DNA of 64,000 bases, from NCBI GenBank assembly GCA_016458225.1, contig JAEMGR010000021.1, forward strand, positions 62,001-126,000. Direction: 5' to 3'. Source of the DNA: Myxococcaceae bacterium JPH2. GTDB taxonomy: Bacteria > Myxococcota > Myxococcia > Myxococcales > Myxococcaceae. Under the pieces are notes generated by a model, which saw only the letters and a program-made list of their open reading frames with translations, was not told the DNA's origin and searched no databases. Shown one piece after another: positions 27,994-38,016 of this stretch (positions are counted from its first letter, which is position 1; each line of letters begins with the position of its first letter). A program made the position numbers and the translations under genes.

Positions 27994-30900
27994 CAGCCCA
28001 GGTCCTCCAGCTTTCGCTCCAGTCTCCGGATGACTTCCTCCAGGGGCGGCTCCTCCGCGGTCGCGGGTTCCCCAGCGAGCGCCTGCGGATCCATCCGAAG
28101 AACCTCGGTGGCCAGGTAGGTGGCGAGCTGCTCGACGCTGGGGTGCTTGAACACCACGACGGAGGGGAGGTCGCACGCGAGAGACGCCTGCAAGCGATTG
28201 CGGATCTCCAACGAGCCGAGCGAGTCGAGTCCCAGGTCGAAGAGTCCGCGCCCCATCCCCACCGCGGAGGGCGCCAGGCCAAGCACCGCCGCCACCTGCT
28301 CACGGACGTGGCTGCGCAGCAGTGGATGTCGCTCCGAGGCTGGCACGCCCTCCATTCGCTGGAGGAGCCCCGAGGCGCCCGCGCGTCGCGGCGACTCGAC
28401 CTGAAGCGCCATGTCCGCGAAGAACGTCGACGAATGGCTCGCGAGGAACGACTTCCAGTCGATGGGCGCCACGGCCACCTGCGCGCGCGAGTGACTCCAC
28501 AGGCGATGCAGCACCGCGAGCCCCTGGGCGGGCGAGAACATGCCGAGCCCTTGGCGGCGCAGGCGCTCCGCGGTGGCCTCGCTCGCCGCGGCTCCTTCTC
28601 CGGACCATGGCCCCCACGCGATGCTCAGCGCGGGCAGGCCGAGCGAGCGCCGATGCCGGGCCAGTCCATCCAGGAAGGCATTGGCCGCCGCGTAGCTGGC
28701 CTGTCCCGCGCTGCCCAGCAGCGACGCCACGGACGCGAAGAGGATGAAGAAGTCCAGCTCCACGCCCTGGGTCGCGCGGTGGAGGTTCCACGCGCCTTGG
28801 ACCTTGGGCGCCAGCACGTTCGCGAAGGCCTCCCAGGATTGAGTCTGCACGGGACCGTCCAGCACGGTGCCCGCCGCGTGGATGACCCCGCGCAAGGGAG
28901 GCATCGCGCGCCGCACGCCGTCCACCGCGGTGGCGAGCGAGCGCGGCTTCGATACGTCCGCCTCCAAGAGCACCACGTTCGCGCCGGTGGCTTGGAGCGC
29001 CGCGAGTCCCTCGCTGCCTTGGGGCGGGACGCGCCGTCCGAGCAGCGCGAGGTTGCGTGCGCCGCGCTCCAGCATCGCTCGCGCAACGAGCTGCCCCAGT
29101 CGGCCAAAGCCGCCCGTGATGAGATAGGTCGCGTCGGGCCGGAGGGGCTCGGGCGCTCCCAGCGCCTCCGCGGGACGAAGGCGGGCCACCCGGCGGCGCC
29201 CCGCGTCGAGCTGGACCTGCGCCTCCTGACTGCCCGAGCGCACCTCGGCGAGCAGCTCCGTGCACGCCTCCAGGCCGCTTCCCTGCGCCAGGTCCACGCA
29301 CCGGCACCCCAGCTCGGGATGCTCCAGGGCGATGACCTTTCCCAGCCCCCCCATCGCGGACTGGAGGCCCACGTCCGTGCCCTGCGTGCCGCGCGTGACG
29401 AAGTGAAGCGTGGGAGGCGCGTCGCTGCGTCCGGTGAGCGCCTGCACGAGATGCAGCGCCCCGCCGCAGATGCGCACGCTCGCGCGCGCGAGTCCCTCTG
29501 CTTGGAGCCCGGCGGGCGCGGGCGCGTCGAGCGCCCAGAGGTACAGCACCTGCCGCAGCGGCCGGCCGGGAGGCACGGCCTCATCGAGCAGCCGCGTGAA
29601 GTCCTCGGGACGCGCGGGGTCCACCTGGAACTGTCGCGGTCCTCGCCGCGCGTACCCCACGCCCGCGTGGACGACGACGCAGGACTCGCGGGCCTCCTCC
29701 AACTGCACCGCCAGCGTCTCGCCCAGGCCCTGGTCGTCCGCGAGGATGAGCCACGTGGACGGTGGCGGCACCACCTCGCGCACGGAGCGCGCCTGCTCTC
29801 GCCAGCCGGGCTCGTACAGCGCCTCGGCCAGCCCCGGACGGGCCTCGGGGATGAGCGCATCGCCGCGCGTCCTGCGCAGCTCGAAGCCCTCCACGCTCAA
29901 GCACGCGCTCCCGGTCTCATCAAAGAGGGTCACGTCCGCGACGAGCGGCGCGCGCGCGGTGACGCGGCTCACCAGTCGCGAGGGCAAGGGGAGGCGGTGC
30001 ACGCGAACCCGCTCGAAGCGCGCGGGCACCCACCAGTCTCCAGGCGCAGGGGGCGGGGCGGTGGCGACCACGGGCTGAAGACATGCATCCAGCACCGCCG
30101 GGTGCACGTGGTGCGGCGCGCAGTCAGCAGTCAGGTTCGCGGGGACCTCGATGCGCGCACCCACGCCCATGTCGTCGCGCCACAGCTCGCGCAGGCCGCG
30201 GAACGCCTCACCGAACGTGATGCCCAAGGCCTGGGCCCGCTCGTAGTGCGCTTCCCCTGTCTCGACCTTGCCGGTGCGCGTGCTGACTGCGTCCAGGCGC
30301 ACGGGAGGCTTCTCGTTGGCGCGTGCGGCGCGCACGAGCCCCACGGCATGTCGCGTCCACGTCGCACCCGCTCCCGCGCTGTCCTCGCGACGGAAGACCT
30401 CCACCTCGAAGGCCGCGTCGGCGCGCGGGCGGGCGACGACCTGGACGGTGAGTTCGCCCTGCTCGGGGAGCACGAGCGCGTGCTCCACGCGCAATTCCTC
30501 GATGACGAGCGCGCGCTCAGGCAGCGCCACGGCACCCGCGGCGAGCAGCAGCTCGACATGCGCCGTCGCGGGCAGCAGCGCGGTTCCTCGGGCGCGGTGG
30601 TCGCCCAGATAGGCAGGCGTCGTGGTGCTCAGGCGGGACTCGAACAACAGCTCTCCCGGCCGCAACGCCGCGGACTCCACGCGCGCGCCGAGCAGCGGGT
30701 GCCCCACGCGCACAGCCCCGCTGCGCGCTCCCGCCTCATCAGCCCAGTAGCGCTGGCGCTCGAAGGGATACGTGGGCAGCACCACGCGACGTCGGGCACG
30801 TCCCTGCTCGAAGCCCCGCCAGTCCACGGGCGCGCCTCGGGTGTGCAGGGCGCTCAGGCACTCCAACATCTGGCGCCAGTCGTCATGTCCTTGGCGCAGG

Positions 30901-33900
30901 CTGCTCAGCCACAGCGCGGGCTGTGCGGGCAGGCACTCGCGCCCCATCCACACCAGCGTGGGCTTGGGGCCTATCTCCAAGAAGGCGTGGATGCCGCGCG
31001 CGCCCAGCGTCCGCATGCCATCGGCGAGCCGCACGGGCTCGCGCAGGTGCCGGGTCCAATACCGCGCCGAGGCGACCTCGCGTCCCGCCAGTCGGCCCGT
31101 GAGGTTGGACACGAGCGGCACGGAGGGGGGCTGGAACGCGATGCCCCGCGCCAGCTCCTCGAACACCGGCAGCACGGGGTCCATGAGGTGCGAGTGGGCG
31201 GCCCGAGAGGCCTCCAGTCGCTTCGTCTCGATGCCTCGGGCGCGCAGGTCCTCCGCCAGCGCGCGCACCGCGGGGCCCTCGCCCGAGACGATGATGTTCT
31301 CGGGCGCATTGAGCGAGGCGATGGCCAGACGCGACCCGAAGGGTGTGGCGACCTCGCGGATCCGCGCCTCGTCCGCGAGCACCACCAGCGTCTCGCCCTC
31401 CAATCCAAGCTCCGCGATGAGCCGCCCGCGTGCCGCGACGAGCCTCACCGCGTCTTCCAACCCGAAGACCCCGGCCTGCAGGGCCGCGACGTACTCGCCC
31501 AGGCTGTGGCCGAGGACGGCATCGGGAGTGATGCCCCACGCGCGCCACACCTCGCTCAGCGCGTACTCCACGGCGAACAGGGCGGGCTGCGCATAGGCAA
31601 CCTCCGCGAGCCGCCGGCCCTCCTTGCCATACAGGACCTCCACGAGCGGCGTGTCCAGCTCCGAGCGCAGCAGGCCATCCACTCGCTCCATCGCGCGACG
31701 GAAGACGGGCTGCGTCTCAAATAGTCCCCGCCCCATGCCTGGGTGCTGCGCGCCGTGGCCGGTGAAGAGGAACGCCACGCGGGGCGTCCCCTCCGCGGTG
31801 CCGCGCACCACGCCTGGAGCGGCCAGTCCCTCGCGCGCCGCGCGCAGTTGCTCGCGCATCTCGCGAGGCGTGCGGCCCACGACGGCCAACCGGTGGGGCA
31901 GGTGCGAGCGGACGACGCTCGCGGTGTAGCCGATGTCCGCCAGCGCGGACTCGGGCGCATCCGCCAGCAGGTCCTCGAAGCGTCGCGACAAGACCTGGAG
32001 CGCGCTCGGGCTCCGAGCCGAGAGCGGCAAGAGGTGCAGCGGACGCTCCAGGTGGGTCGCGTCCCTCCGGCGCAGCCGCTCGGGCACGAACCGAGGCGCC
32101 TCTTCGAGGATGACGTGGGCATTGGTGCCGCCCACGCCGAAGGAACTCACGCCCGCGCGACGGGGATGGCCATCGTCCGGCCACGGCAGCAGGTGCGTGT
32201 TGACGTAGAAGGGCGTGCGCGAGAAGTCGATGGCGGGGTTGGGCGTGTCGAAGTGGAGCGTGGGCGGGATGAGGCCGCGCTCGATGGCGAGCGCCGACTT
32301 GATGAGCCCGGCGATGCCCGCCGCGGTGTCCAGGTGGCCGAAGTTGGACTTGGATGAACCCACCGCGCAGAAGCCCGTGTCCTCGGTGCCCATCCGGAAG
32401 GCCTGGGTGAGCGCGGCGATCTCCAGCGGGTCCCCCATCGGCGTGCCGGTGCCATGGGCCTCCACGTAGCGCACCGTGTGGGGTGGCACGCCCGCCATGG
32501 CCTGGGCGCGCGCGATGACCTCCGCTTGGCCGTCGCGGCTGGGCGCGGAGAAGCCCACCTTGTCGCCGCCGTCGTTGTTGACCGCCGCCCCGCGGATGAC
32601 CGCGTGGATGTGGTCGCCATCCGCGAGCGCGTCCTCCAGTCGCTTGAGCACCACCAGGCCGGCGCCGCTCGCGGGGAGGATGCCCTGGGCGCGCGCGTCG
32701 AACGGCCGACAGTGCCCGTCCGGTGAGAACATCCCGGAGCCCGGCTCGGCCAGATAGCCCAGGTGGTGCGGGACCTTGATGGACACGCCCCCGGCCAGCG
32801 CCATCTCGCAGTCGCGGTTCCACAGCGACTGGCACGCGAGCGCCACCGCCACGAGCGATGTGGAGCACGCCGTCTGAAGCGTGATGCTCGGGCCCGTGAG
32901 GTTCAGCTTGTAGGAGACCTGCGTGGCGACGAAGTCCTTGTCGTTGCCGAACAGCCGCTGGAAGTAGGGCAGCGGTTGGGAGAGGTCCAGGGCCGGGGAG
33001 AGGTAGTGGCCCATGCTCTTGCCGCCGAACACGCCGACCTTCTTCCCCGTGGCGTCCGGACGGTAGCCCGCGCGCTCCAGGGCCTCCCACGCACACTCGA
33101 GGAACAGGCGGTGTTGCGGATCCGTCAGCACGGCCTCACGCGCGGTCAGGCCGAAGAAGCCGGCGTCGAAGCCCGCGATGTCCTCCAGCACGGCGCCCGC
33201 CTTCACGTAGCGCGGGTCCTGGAGCAGCTCCCGAGAGAGGCCCTCGGCGAGCAGCTCTTCGTCGGTGAAGCAGCGCACGGACTCGATGCCGCCGGTGAGG
33301 TTGCGCCAGTACGTGTCCACGTCCGGCGCGCCGGGAAGCCGCGCGCTCATCCCGATGATGGCGATGGGGACTCGCTCCAGCGCGCTCGTACGAGCCTCCA
33401 GGACTCGGGCCGAGGGCGCTCCTGCTTCGCCCCGCCGCGCGCGCCCAAGGTGCGCGGCCAGCGCGGCCAGGTTCGCGTTCTGGAACAGCTCGGCGGTGGG
33501 GATGTCCACGCCCAGCTCGCGGCGGATGCGCGCGGCGATGCGCACCAGGTGCACGGAGTTGGCGCCCAGCTCGAAGAAGTTCCTCCGTCGGTCCACCGAG
33601 GGAACGTGAAGCTCGTCCCGAACGAGTTCGGCGAGCGCCTCCTCGACATCCGGAGGCGCCGCGCTCGTTTCGAGACTCCGAGGCGGAGGGGCGGGAAGCG
33701 CCGTCTCGGGCCGAGGGAGCGCCGCGCGGTCAAGCTTTCCGGTCGGCCCCAAGGGGAAGCGCTCCAGGATGACGAAGACGGCGGGGACCATGTGCTCCGC
33801 GAGCCGCTCCTGGAGATGCGCGCGCAGCGTCTCGGCACCCATCGCGGCGCCGGGCTTGTCCACCACGTAGGCCACCAGCCGAGGCGCGTGGCGATCCCCA

Positions 33901-36818
33901 TCCGCGACCACGACCGCGCCCTCGACCTGCGGGTGGGCGCGCAGCGCGGCCTCGATCTCTCCGGGCTCCACGCGGTGGCCGAGGATGGAGAGCTGGAAGT
34001 CGACGCGGCCGAGAATCTCGATGTTCCCATCCGGCAACAGGCGACCGAGGTCGCCCGTGCGATACAGGCGCTCGCCGGTGACGGGGTGGGTGACGAAGCG
34101 CTCCCGCGTGCGCTCCGGATTCCGCCAGTACCCTTGGGCCAGTCCTATGCCCGCGCAACACAGCTCACCGGGGACCCAGACGGGACGCTCGCGGAGCGCC
34201 TCGTCCATGACGTGGTAGCGCGTGTCCGCGATGGGCCGACCATAGGGAATGCTCGCCCAGCCCGGCTCGACGGCGCCGATGCGGTACCAGATGTTCCACA
34301 GGCTCGTCTCGGTGGGCCCGCCCACGCTCACGGGCTGCACACCCGGCACGAGCGCGCGCAGCCGCTCTGGCAGGCTGAGCGGAATCCAGTCCCCGCCGAG
34401 GAACGCCAGTCGCAGCGTGGGCGCCAGCGGTTCGGGCCGCTCCTGCGCGTGTGCGAGGAGCATCTCCATCATGCCGGGCACGGAGTTCCACACGGTGATG
34501 CGCTCGCGTCGCAGCAGCTGGGCCCAGCGCGCCGGCTCCTTGCGCGCGGCGGGCTCACACAGGACGAGCGCCCCGCCCGCGGACAGCATCCCGAACACGT
34601 CGAAGAGGGACATGTCGTGATGCAGCGCGGTCAGCGCGAGGACTCGGTCCTCGGGGCCCACCTGGAACTCGCGCAGCGTCTCGTCGAGCGCGTGCACCAG
34701 TCCACGATGGGCCAGCATGACGCCCTGGGGGCGACCTGTTGATCCCGAGGTGTGGAAGATGACGGCCAGGTCGTCCGGTCCCTGCGCGGGAGCGGGAAGC
34801 TCGTCGCGGTGAACGGGCGCGACAGGCGCGTCGGTCACTGACAGTCGCTGAAGGCCCTCGGGCCATTCGAGCTGTGCCTCCAGCCACGGTTGGGTGAGCG
34901 CCAGCTCGCAGCCCCCATCTTCCAGCAATCTCCACCGCCGCTCACGGGGCGCGGCGGCATCGATGGGCAGATACGGCGCGCCCGCGAGCGAGGCCGCGAC
35001 CGTGGCCACCACCTGCTCCCAGCCCTTCTCCATGACCACCGCCACCGGGTGGTTCCTGCGCGCACCCGCGCGCCTGAGCAGGGCTGCCAGGGCCGTGGCG
35101 CGCGCGAGCAGCTCGCCATGGGTGAGGGTGCGCTCGGGCGCGATGACGGCGGGGCGCTCGGGATGCGCGAGGGCCTGCTCCACGAAGCGCGTGTGCAGCA
35201 GTGCCTCCGTGCCCATTCCGTCGCGGCGCGGCCCGGCCGCCACGCGAGGCGCGGTCAACCGCAAGGGCTGCTCCCGCACGACGTCCGGCTCGGTCCCCAG
35301 TCGCTCCAGGAGCCCTTGGTACGCGGCGAACATCGCGTCGATGAGCCCGGGCGCGAACAGCTCATCGGCCGAGTCCCAGTTGAAGAACACGCCGCCGTCC
35401 TGGAACACGAGCTGATGGTCAATCCACACCTGAGGCGTCTGCGTGACAGCGTGCACCACGCGGCCGAACGCGCGGCCCAGCTGATCCACCCAGCACGAGT
35501 CCCAGCCCTCCACGCCGCTGGCGAAGCTGGTGAGCACCACGGGCATGAGCGCGCCGGAGATGCCCCCGCGCTCGCGGAAGAGCTGCCGGAGCACCTCCAC
35601 GCCCCCGATGTCGCGGTGCTCCAGGTCGCGGAAGAGCTGCGCCTGCAGCGCGCGCGCCCGCTCCTCGAAGGTGCCGCCCGTCCGATGGTCCACCTCCACG
35701 AGGAGGAAGGACGAGAACGTGCCCACCATCTTCCCCACGTCCTCGTGGAGCGGCAGGCGGTTGTAGAGCGGCACGTTCAGCGTGAAGTGCGGGCTCTTGC
35801 TGAAGTGCGCCAGCACCTCGGCGTAGCAGGCCAGCAGGAGCCCCGTCGGCGTGAGCTGGAGTTCGCGGGCGCGCTGGACGAGCAGCTCCCACCGGGCGCG
35901 CTCCAGCCGAGCCTCGCGGCGCACGAAGCGCGGTCGCCGCGCGCCCCGAGCCCCGGGCACGCGCGGCAGCTCCGGCGCGGGAGGCAGTGTGCCGATGCGC
36001 TCGCGCCAGTACGCCTGTGAGCGGCGGTAGCGCGCTGACTGGGGCAGCGCCTGGCTGGCCAGGACGTAGTCGCGGAAGGACGCGCGGTGCTCGGGAGGAT
36101 CCAAGCGCGCGTCCGGGTCTGCGTAGCACTGCATCAGCTCGCGGAAGAGGATCTGCACGCTCCACGAGTCGACGAAGGTGCAGTCGAGGCTGAAGAAGAG
36201 GCGGTGCCCCTCTGTCAGCCGCACCGCGCGCAGCTCGAAGAGCGGCCACGTATCCAGCGGAAGCACCTGATGCTCCAGGCGCTGGCGGTGCGCGTCCAGT
36301 CGTCGCTCACGCTCCTCCTCGGGCAAGGCGCGGTAGTCCTCGACGACGACTTCGTAGGCGGGGACCTGGGCGAGGATGCGCTGCGAGCCGTCCGCGGTCG
36401 CCACCGCGCGGAGCATCTCGTGGCGCTGGATGAGCTGGCGCCACGCCGCGCCGAGTCGCTCCGGCTCCAGCGTCGCGCTGTCGAGCTCCACATAGACATG
36501 GATGGCCGCGCCCAGCTCCACGTCGCCGCCGCGCCCGACCCAGTAGGCCTGCTGGATGTCGGTGAGGGGGAAGGGCAGGTGGCGCTCGCGAGGCCGCGAC
36601 ACGAGCGCCGGAAGCTCGGCCGCGCGCGCGTCGCCCTGGCCATGCGCCAGCAGCGCGAGGACCTCCGCCTTGTGCACCGCCAGGGCCTCGCGAAGCTCCT
36701 CGGTGAGCGTCCCGTGAGGCGCGTCGATGGCCAGCTTCCCGTCTTCGACCCACAGGCGGATGCCCAGGTCGAACACGCGCGTGAGGAGCGACGTGACGCC
36801 CCCATCCATGGGCATCAT
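27993..36818 (-). CDS. Hybrid NRPS-PKS: TubC-Cy-A-PCP-KS-AT-DH-KR-ACP
   Basis: A 2941-residue synthase that makes the azoline and first polyketide unit. Residues 1-60 are a TubC-type docking domain. Cy about 75-500 shows heterocyclisation motifs: DCTFVDSWS, TQTPQVWIDHQ, PVVLTS and NWDSADE. A about 530-1010 (HTSGSTG, YRTGD, GPTGKLDR); I read its specificity code as DMFNFGVLWK, closest to cysteine but not standard. PCP about 1055-1120 (ELGANSVHL). KS about 1150-1580 (TACSTSL); AT about 1680-1990 (GHSLGE, RAAHSHLM); DH about 2040-2290 (HRARGTALLP, HPAVLDACLQ); KR about 2560-2750 (TGGFGRLG, ASYAAAN with Tyr); ACP about 2830-2900 (LGLDSLGS); C-terminal docking helix. No oxidase domain lies in A, so an azoline rather than azole is expected. 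Start: GGAGGAG sits 5 bp before 36818; 36815 (TGATG) is nearly as good. Confidence 0.93.
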   Translation of the reverse strand: MMPMDGGVTSLLTRVFDLGIRLWVEDGKLAIDAPHGTLTEELREALAVHKAEVLALLAHGQGDARAAELPALVSRPRERHLPFPLTDIQQAYWVGRGGDVELGAAIHVYVELDSATLEPERLGAAWRQLIQRHEMLRAVATADGSQRILAQVPAYEVVVEDYRALPEEERERRLDAHRQRLEHQVLPLDTWPLFELRAVRLTEGHRLFFSLDCTFVDSWSVQILFRELMQCYADPDARLDPPEHRASFRDYVLASQALPQSARYRRSQAYWRERIGTLPPAPELPRVPGARGARRPRFVRREARLERARWELLVQRARELQLTPTGLLLACYAEVLAHFSKSPHFTLNVPLYNRLPLHEDVGKMVGTFSSFLLVEVDHRTGGTFEERARALQAQLFRDLEHRDIGGVEVLRQLFRERGGISGALMPVVLTSFASGVEGWDSCWVDQLGRAFGRVVHAVTQTPQVWIDHQLVFQDGGVFFNWDSADELFAPGLIDAMFAAYQGLLERLGTEPDVVREQPLRLTAPRVAAGPRRDGMGTEALLHTRFVEQALAHPERPAVIAPERTLTHGELLARATALAALLRRAGARRNHPVAVVMEKGWEQVVATVAASLAGAPYLPIDAAAPRERRWRLLEDGGCELALTQPWLEAQLEWPEGLQRLSVTDAPVAPVHRDELPAPAQGPDDLAVIFHTSGSTGRPQGVMLAHRGLVHALDETLREFQVGPEDRVLALTALHHDMSLFDVFGMLSAGGALVLCEPAARKEPARWAQLLRRERITVWNSVPGMMEMLLAHAQERPEPLAPTLRLAFLGGDWIPLSLPERLRALVPGVQPVSVGGPTETSLWNIWYRIGAVEPGWASIPYGRPIADTRYHVMDEALRERPVWVPGELCCAGIGLAQGYWRNPERTRERFVTHPVTGERLYRTGDLGRLLPDGNIEILGRVDFQLSILGHRVEPGEIEAALRAHPQVEGAVVVADGDRHAPRLVAYVVDKPGAAMGAETLRAHLQERLAEHMVPAVFVILERFPLGPTGKLDRAALPRPETALPAPPPRSLETSAAPPDVEEALAELVRDELHVPSVDRRRNFFELGANSVHLVRIAARIRRELGVDIPTAELFQNANLAALAAHLGRARRGEAGAPSARVLEARTSALERVPIAIIGMSARLPGAPDVDTYWRNLTGGIESVRCFTDEELLAEGLSRELLQDPRYVKAGAVLEDIAGFDAGFFGLTAREAVLTDPQHRLFLECAWEALERAGYRPDATGKKVGVFGGKSMGHYLSPALDLSQPLPYFQRLFGNDKDFVATQVSYKLNLTGPSITLQTACSTSLVAVALACQSLWNRDCEMALAGGVSIKVPHHLGYLAEPGSGMFSPDGHCRPFDARAQGILPASGAGLVVLKRLEDALADGDHIHAVIRGAAVNNDGGDKVGFSAPSRDGQAEVIARAQAMAGVPPHTVRYVEAHGTGTPMGDPLEIAALTQAFRMGTEDTGFCAVGSSKSNFGHLDTAAGIAGLIKSALAIERGLIPPTLHFDTPNPAIDFSRTPFYVNTHLLPWPDDGHPRRAGVSSFGVGGTNAHVILEEAPRFVPERLRRRDATHLERPLHLLPLSARSPSALQVLSRRFEDLLADAPESALADIGYTASVVRSHLPHRLAVVGRTPREMREQLRAAREGLAAPGVVRGTAEGTPRVAFLFTGHGAQHPGMGRGLFETQPVFRRAMERVDGLLRSELDTPLVEVLYGKEGRRLAEVAYAQPALFAVEYALSEVWRAWGITPDAVLGHSLGEYVAALQAGVFGLEDAVRLVAARGRLIAELGLEGETLVVLADEARIREVATPFGSRLAIASLNAPENIIVSGEGPAVRALAEDLRARGIETKRLEASRAAHSHLMDPVLPVFEELARGIAFQPPSVPLVSNLTGRLAGREVASARYWTRHLREPVRLADGMRTLGARGIHAFLEIGPKPTLVWMGRECLPAQPALWLSSLRQGHDDWRQMLECLSALHTRGAPVDWRGFEQGRARRRVVLPTYPFERQRYWADEAGARSGAVRVGHPLLGARVESAALRPGELLFESRLSTTTPAYLGDHRARGTALLPATAHVELLLAAGAVALPERALVIEELRVEHALVLPEQGELTVQVVARPRADAAFEVEVFRREDSAGAGATWTRHAVGLVRAARANEKPPVRLDAVSTRTGKVETGEAHYERAQALGITFGEAFRGLRELWRDDMGVGARIEVPANLTADCAPHHVHPAVLDACLQPVVATAPPPAPGDWWVPARFERVRVHRLPLPSRLVSRVTARAPLVADVTLFDETGSACLSVEGFELRRTRGDALIPEARPGLAEALYEPGWREQARSVREVVPPPSTWLILADDQGLGETLAVQLEEARESCVVVHAGVGYARRGPRQFQVDPARPEDFTRLLDEAVPPGRPLRQVLYLWALDAPAPAGLQAEGLARASVRICGGALHLVQALTGRSDAPPTLHFVTRGTQGTDVGLQSAMGGLGKVIALEHPELGCRCVDLAQGSGLEACTELLAEVRSGSQEAQVQLDAGRRRVARLRPAEALGAPEPLRPDATYLITGGFGRLGQLVARAMLERGARNLALLGRRVPPQGSEGLAALQATGANVVLLEADVSKPRSLATAVDGVRRAMPPLRGVIHAAGTVLDGPVQTQSWEAFANVLAPKVQGAWNLHRATQGVELDFFILFASVASLLGSAGQASYAAANAFLDGLARHRRSLGLPALSIAWGPWSGEGAAASEATAERLRRQGLGMFSPAQGLAVLHRLWSHSRAQVAVAPIDWKSFLASHSSTFFADMALQVESPRRAGASGLLQRMEGVPASERHPLLRSHVREQVAAVLGLAPSAVGMGRGLFDLGLDSLGSLEIRNRLQASLACDLPSVVVFKHPSVEQLATYLATEVLRMDPQALAGEPATAEEPPLEEVIRRLERKLEDLG

Positions 36819-37978
36819 GTCCACTCCTCCGCGTTGACGAGGAAGCAGGGGAAGTAGCCCGTTGCGCCTCGGTGATAGTCATCGGCGAGCGCGGGCAGCT
36901 CGTCGAACGTGTACAGCCGGCTGTCCACCTGCGGCATCCAGCCCCTGGCCTCGCCATAGGCCATGGCGTCCAGTCCTTCCTGGTAGCGCGCGAAGTGGGT
37001 GTGGATGTGCTGGTGGCGGGTGATGCACTCGCGCGCGCGCAGCAGCGTCAGCTCCATGCCCTCCTTCCAGCCCGCGGTGGCCAGCACGCCTTGTCGCGCC
37101 AGCGCCCGAAGCGTGGCCCGGTGGACGGGCGTGCCGATGTAGTCGAGGAACACGTGCACCATCGCCCCCTCGGTGCGGCGCGCGACCTCGGCCAGGAAGG
37201 CCATCTCCGCCTGCAGGTAGGCCTGGCGGTAGTCGCGGTCCGTCTCCATGCGGTGGGGCTCGTGGCTCAGCCGCCCGAAGGTGTTCCGGTCGATGGCCTC
37301 CAGCCCCGCGCGCTGAATCTCATCCAGGTGGTGCGGCGAGCCGGACAGCATGACGGCGCGCCAGCCTTGAGACTTGGCCAGGGTCAGCTCGGCCAAGGTC
37401 GTTCCACCGCCCCAGCCCCAGGCCTGCGGAGTGGGGCACTCCTCCTTGGGGACTTGAAGGCGGAAGACCGCCGAGGCCAACCGCCAGTTCGCCCAGGCCG
37501 TGACGTAGCGGACGCTGAACGCGGCCCACTGCGCGGGCGTGTGGCGCGAGTTCTCCGGGAGAGGGATGAGCTGCGCGCCGTGCAGCTTCATGAGCGTGGC
37601 CATGCAGCCCATCTGTCCCGGCGCCTCGTAGCCCAGGGCCTTGACGGTGTATCCGTGCGCGTCTGTCTCTCCGCTGGGGAACATCATCGCCAGCTGGCCC
37701 GCGCGCACCTGCGTGACGGCCTTGCCCGTCTCCAGCACGCGCACCACGCCCGCGTTGCCCAGCACCACCTGGGGCTCGCGCCGCACCTGGCAGATGTCGA
37801 TGGGCGTGCGGGCCAGCGCGTGCTCGGTGTTGCCCTCCCAGCAGCCACACACCGGCGCGGCGAGGACCTCGTCGTCGCGGATGGACTCCACGGTGACGCG
37901 CGTGCGCTTCAGGCGCGCGCGGCATGGGCGCCCCACCTCGCCTGCTTCGATGACCCAGGCATCGGCTTGATAGCTCAT
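36815..37978 (-). CDS. MDR-family (zinc-type) dehydrogenase/reductase
   Basis: A 387-residue medium-chain dehydrogenase/reductase. The N-terminal half is a GroES-like fold, and about 200-290 is a Rossmann domain with WGWGGGTTLAEL in place of the usual GxGxxG and the beta-strand end AVMLSGSPHH. The typical catalytic-zinc and structural-zinc cysteine clusters are not obvious (GCWEGNTEHAL occupies the expected region), so it may be a zinc-free reductase of the quinone-reductase or enoyl-reductase type. Inside the operon it could reduce an enoyl or azoline intermediate in trans, or oxidise a tailoring site; none of the PKS modules has its own ER. Its stop overlaps the start of the hybrid synthase (TGATG), so the two are translated together. 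Function beyond family is not certain. Confidence 0.75.
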   Translation of the reverse strand: MSYQADAWVIEAGEVGRPCRARLKRTRVTVESIRDDEVLAAPVCGCWEGNTEHALARTPIDICQVRREPQVVLGNAGVVRVLETGKAVTQVRAGQLAMMFPSGETDAHGYTVKALGYEAPGQMGCMATLMKLHGAQLIPLPENSRHTPAQWAAFSVRYVTAWANWRLASAVFRLQVPKEECPTPQAWGWGGGTTLAELTLAKSQGWRAVMLSGSPHHLDEIQRAGLEAIDRNTFGRLSHEPHRMETDRDYRQAYLQAEMAFLAEVARRTEGAMVHVFLDYIGTPVHRATLRALARQGVLATAGWKEGMELTLLRARECITRHQHIHTHFARYQEGLDAMAYGEARGWMPQVDSRLYTFDELPALADDYHRGATGYFPCFLVNAEEWT

Positions 37979-38016
37979 GACCTCACCCCCCCAAGCGCAC
38001 GTGGCGCCCCGGCGCC

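Noticed and set aside
27822-31724. A 1300-codon open frame on the plus strand, and several others of 300-850 codons antisense to the PKS genes
   Set aside because: They lie opposite strongly supported synthase domains, encode His/Arg/Gln-rich low-complexity sequence with no motif, and are expected where third positions are almost all G or C.
33700-35250. Oxidase (thiazole-forming) domain inside the Cy-module adenylation domain
   Set aside because: The A8-A10 region runs without an insertion to the PCP; no flavin oxidase motif is seen.
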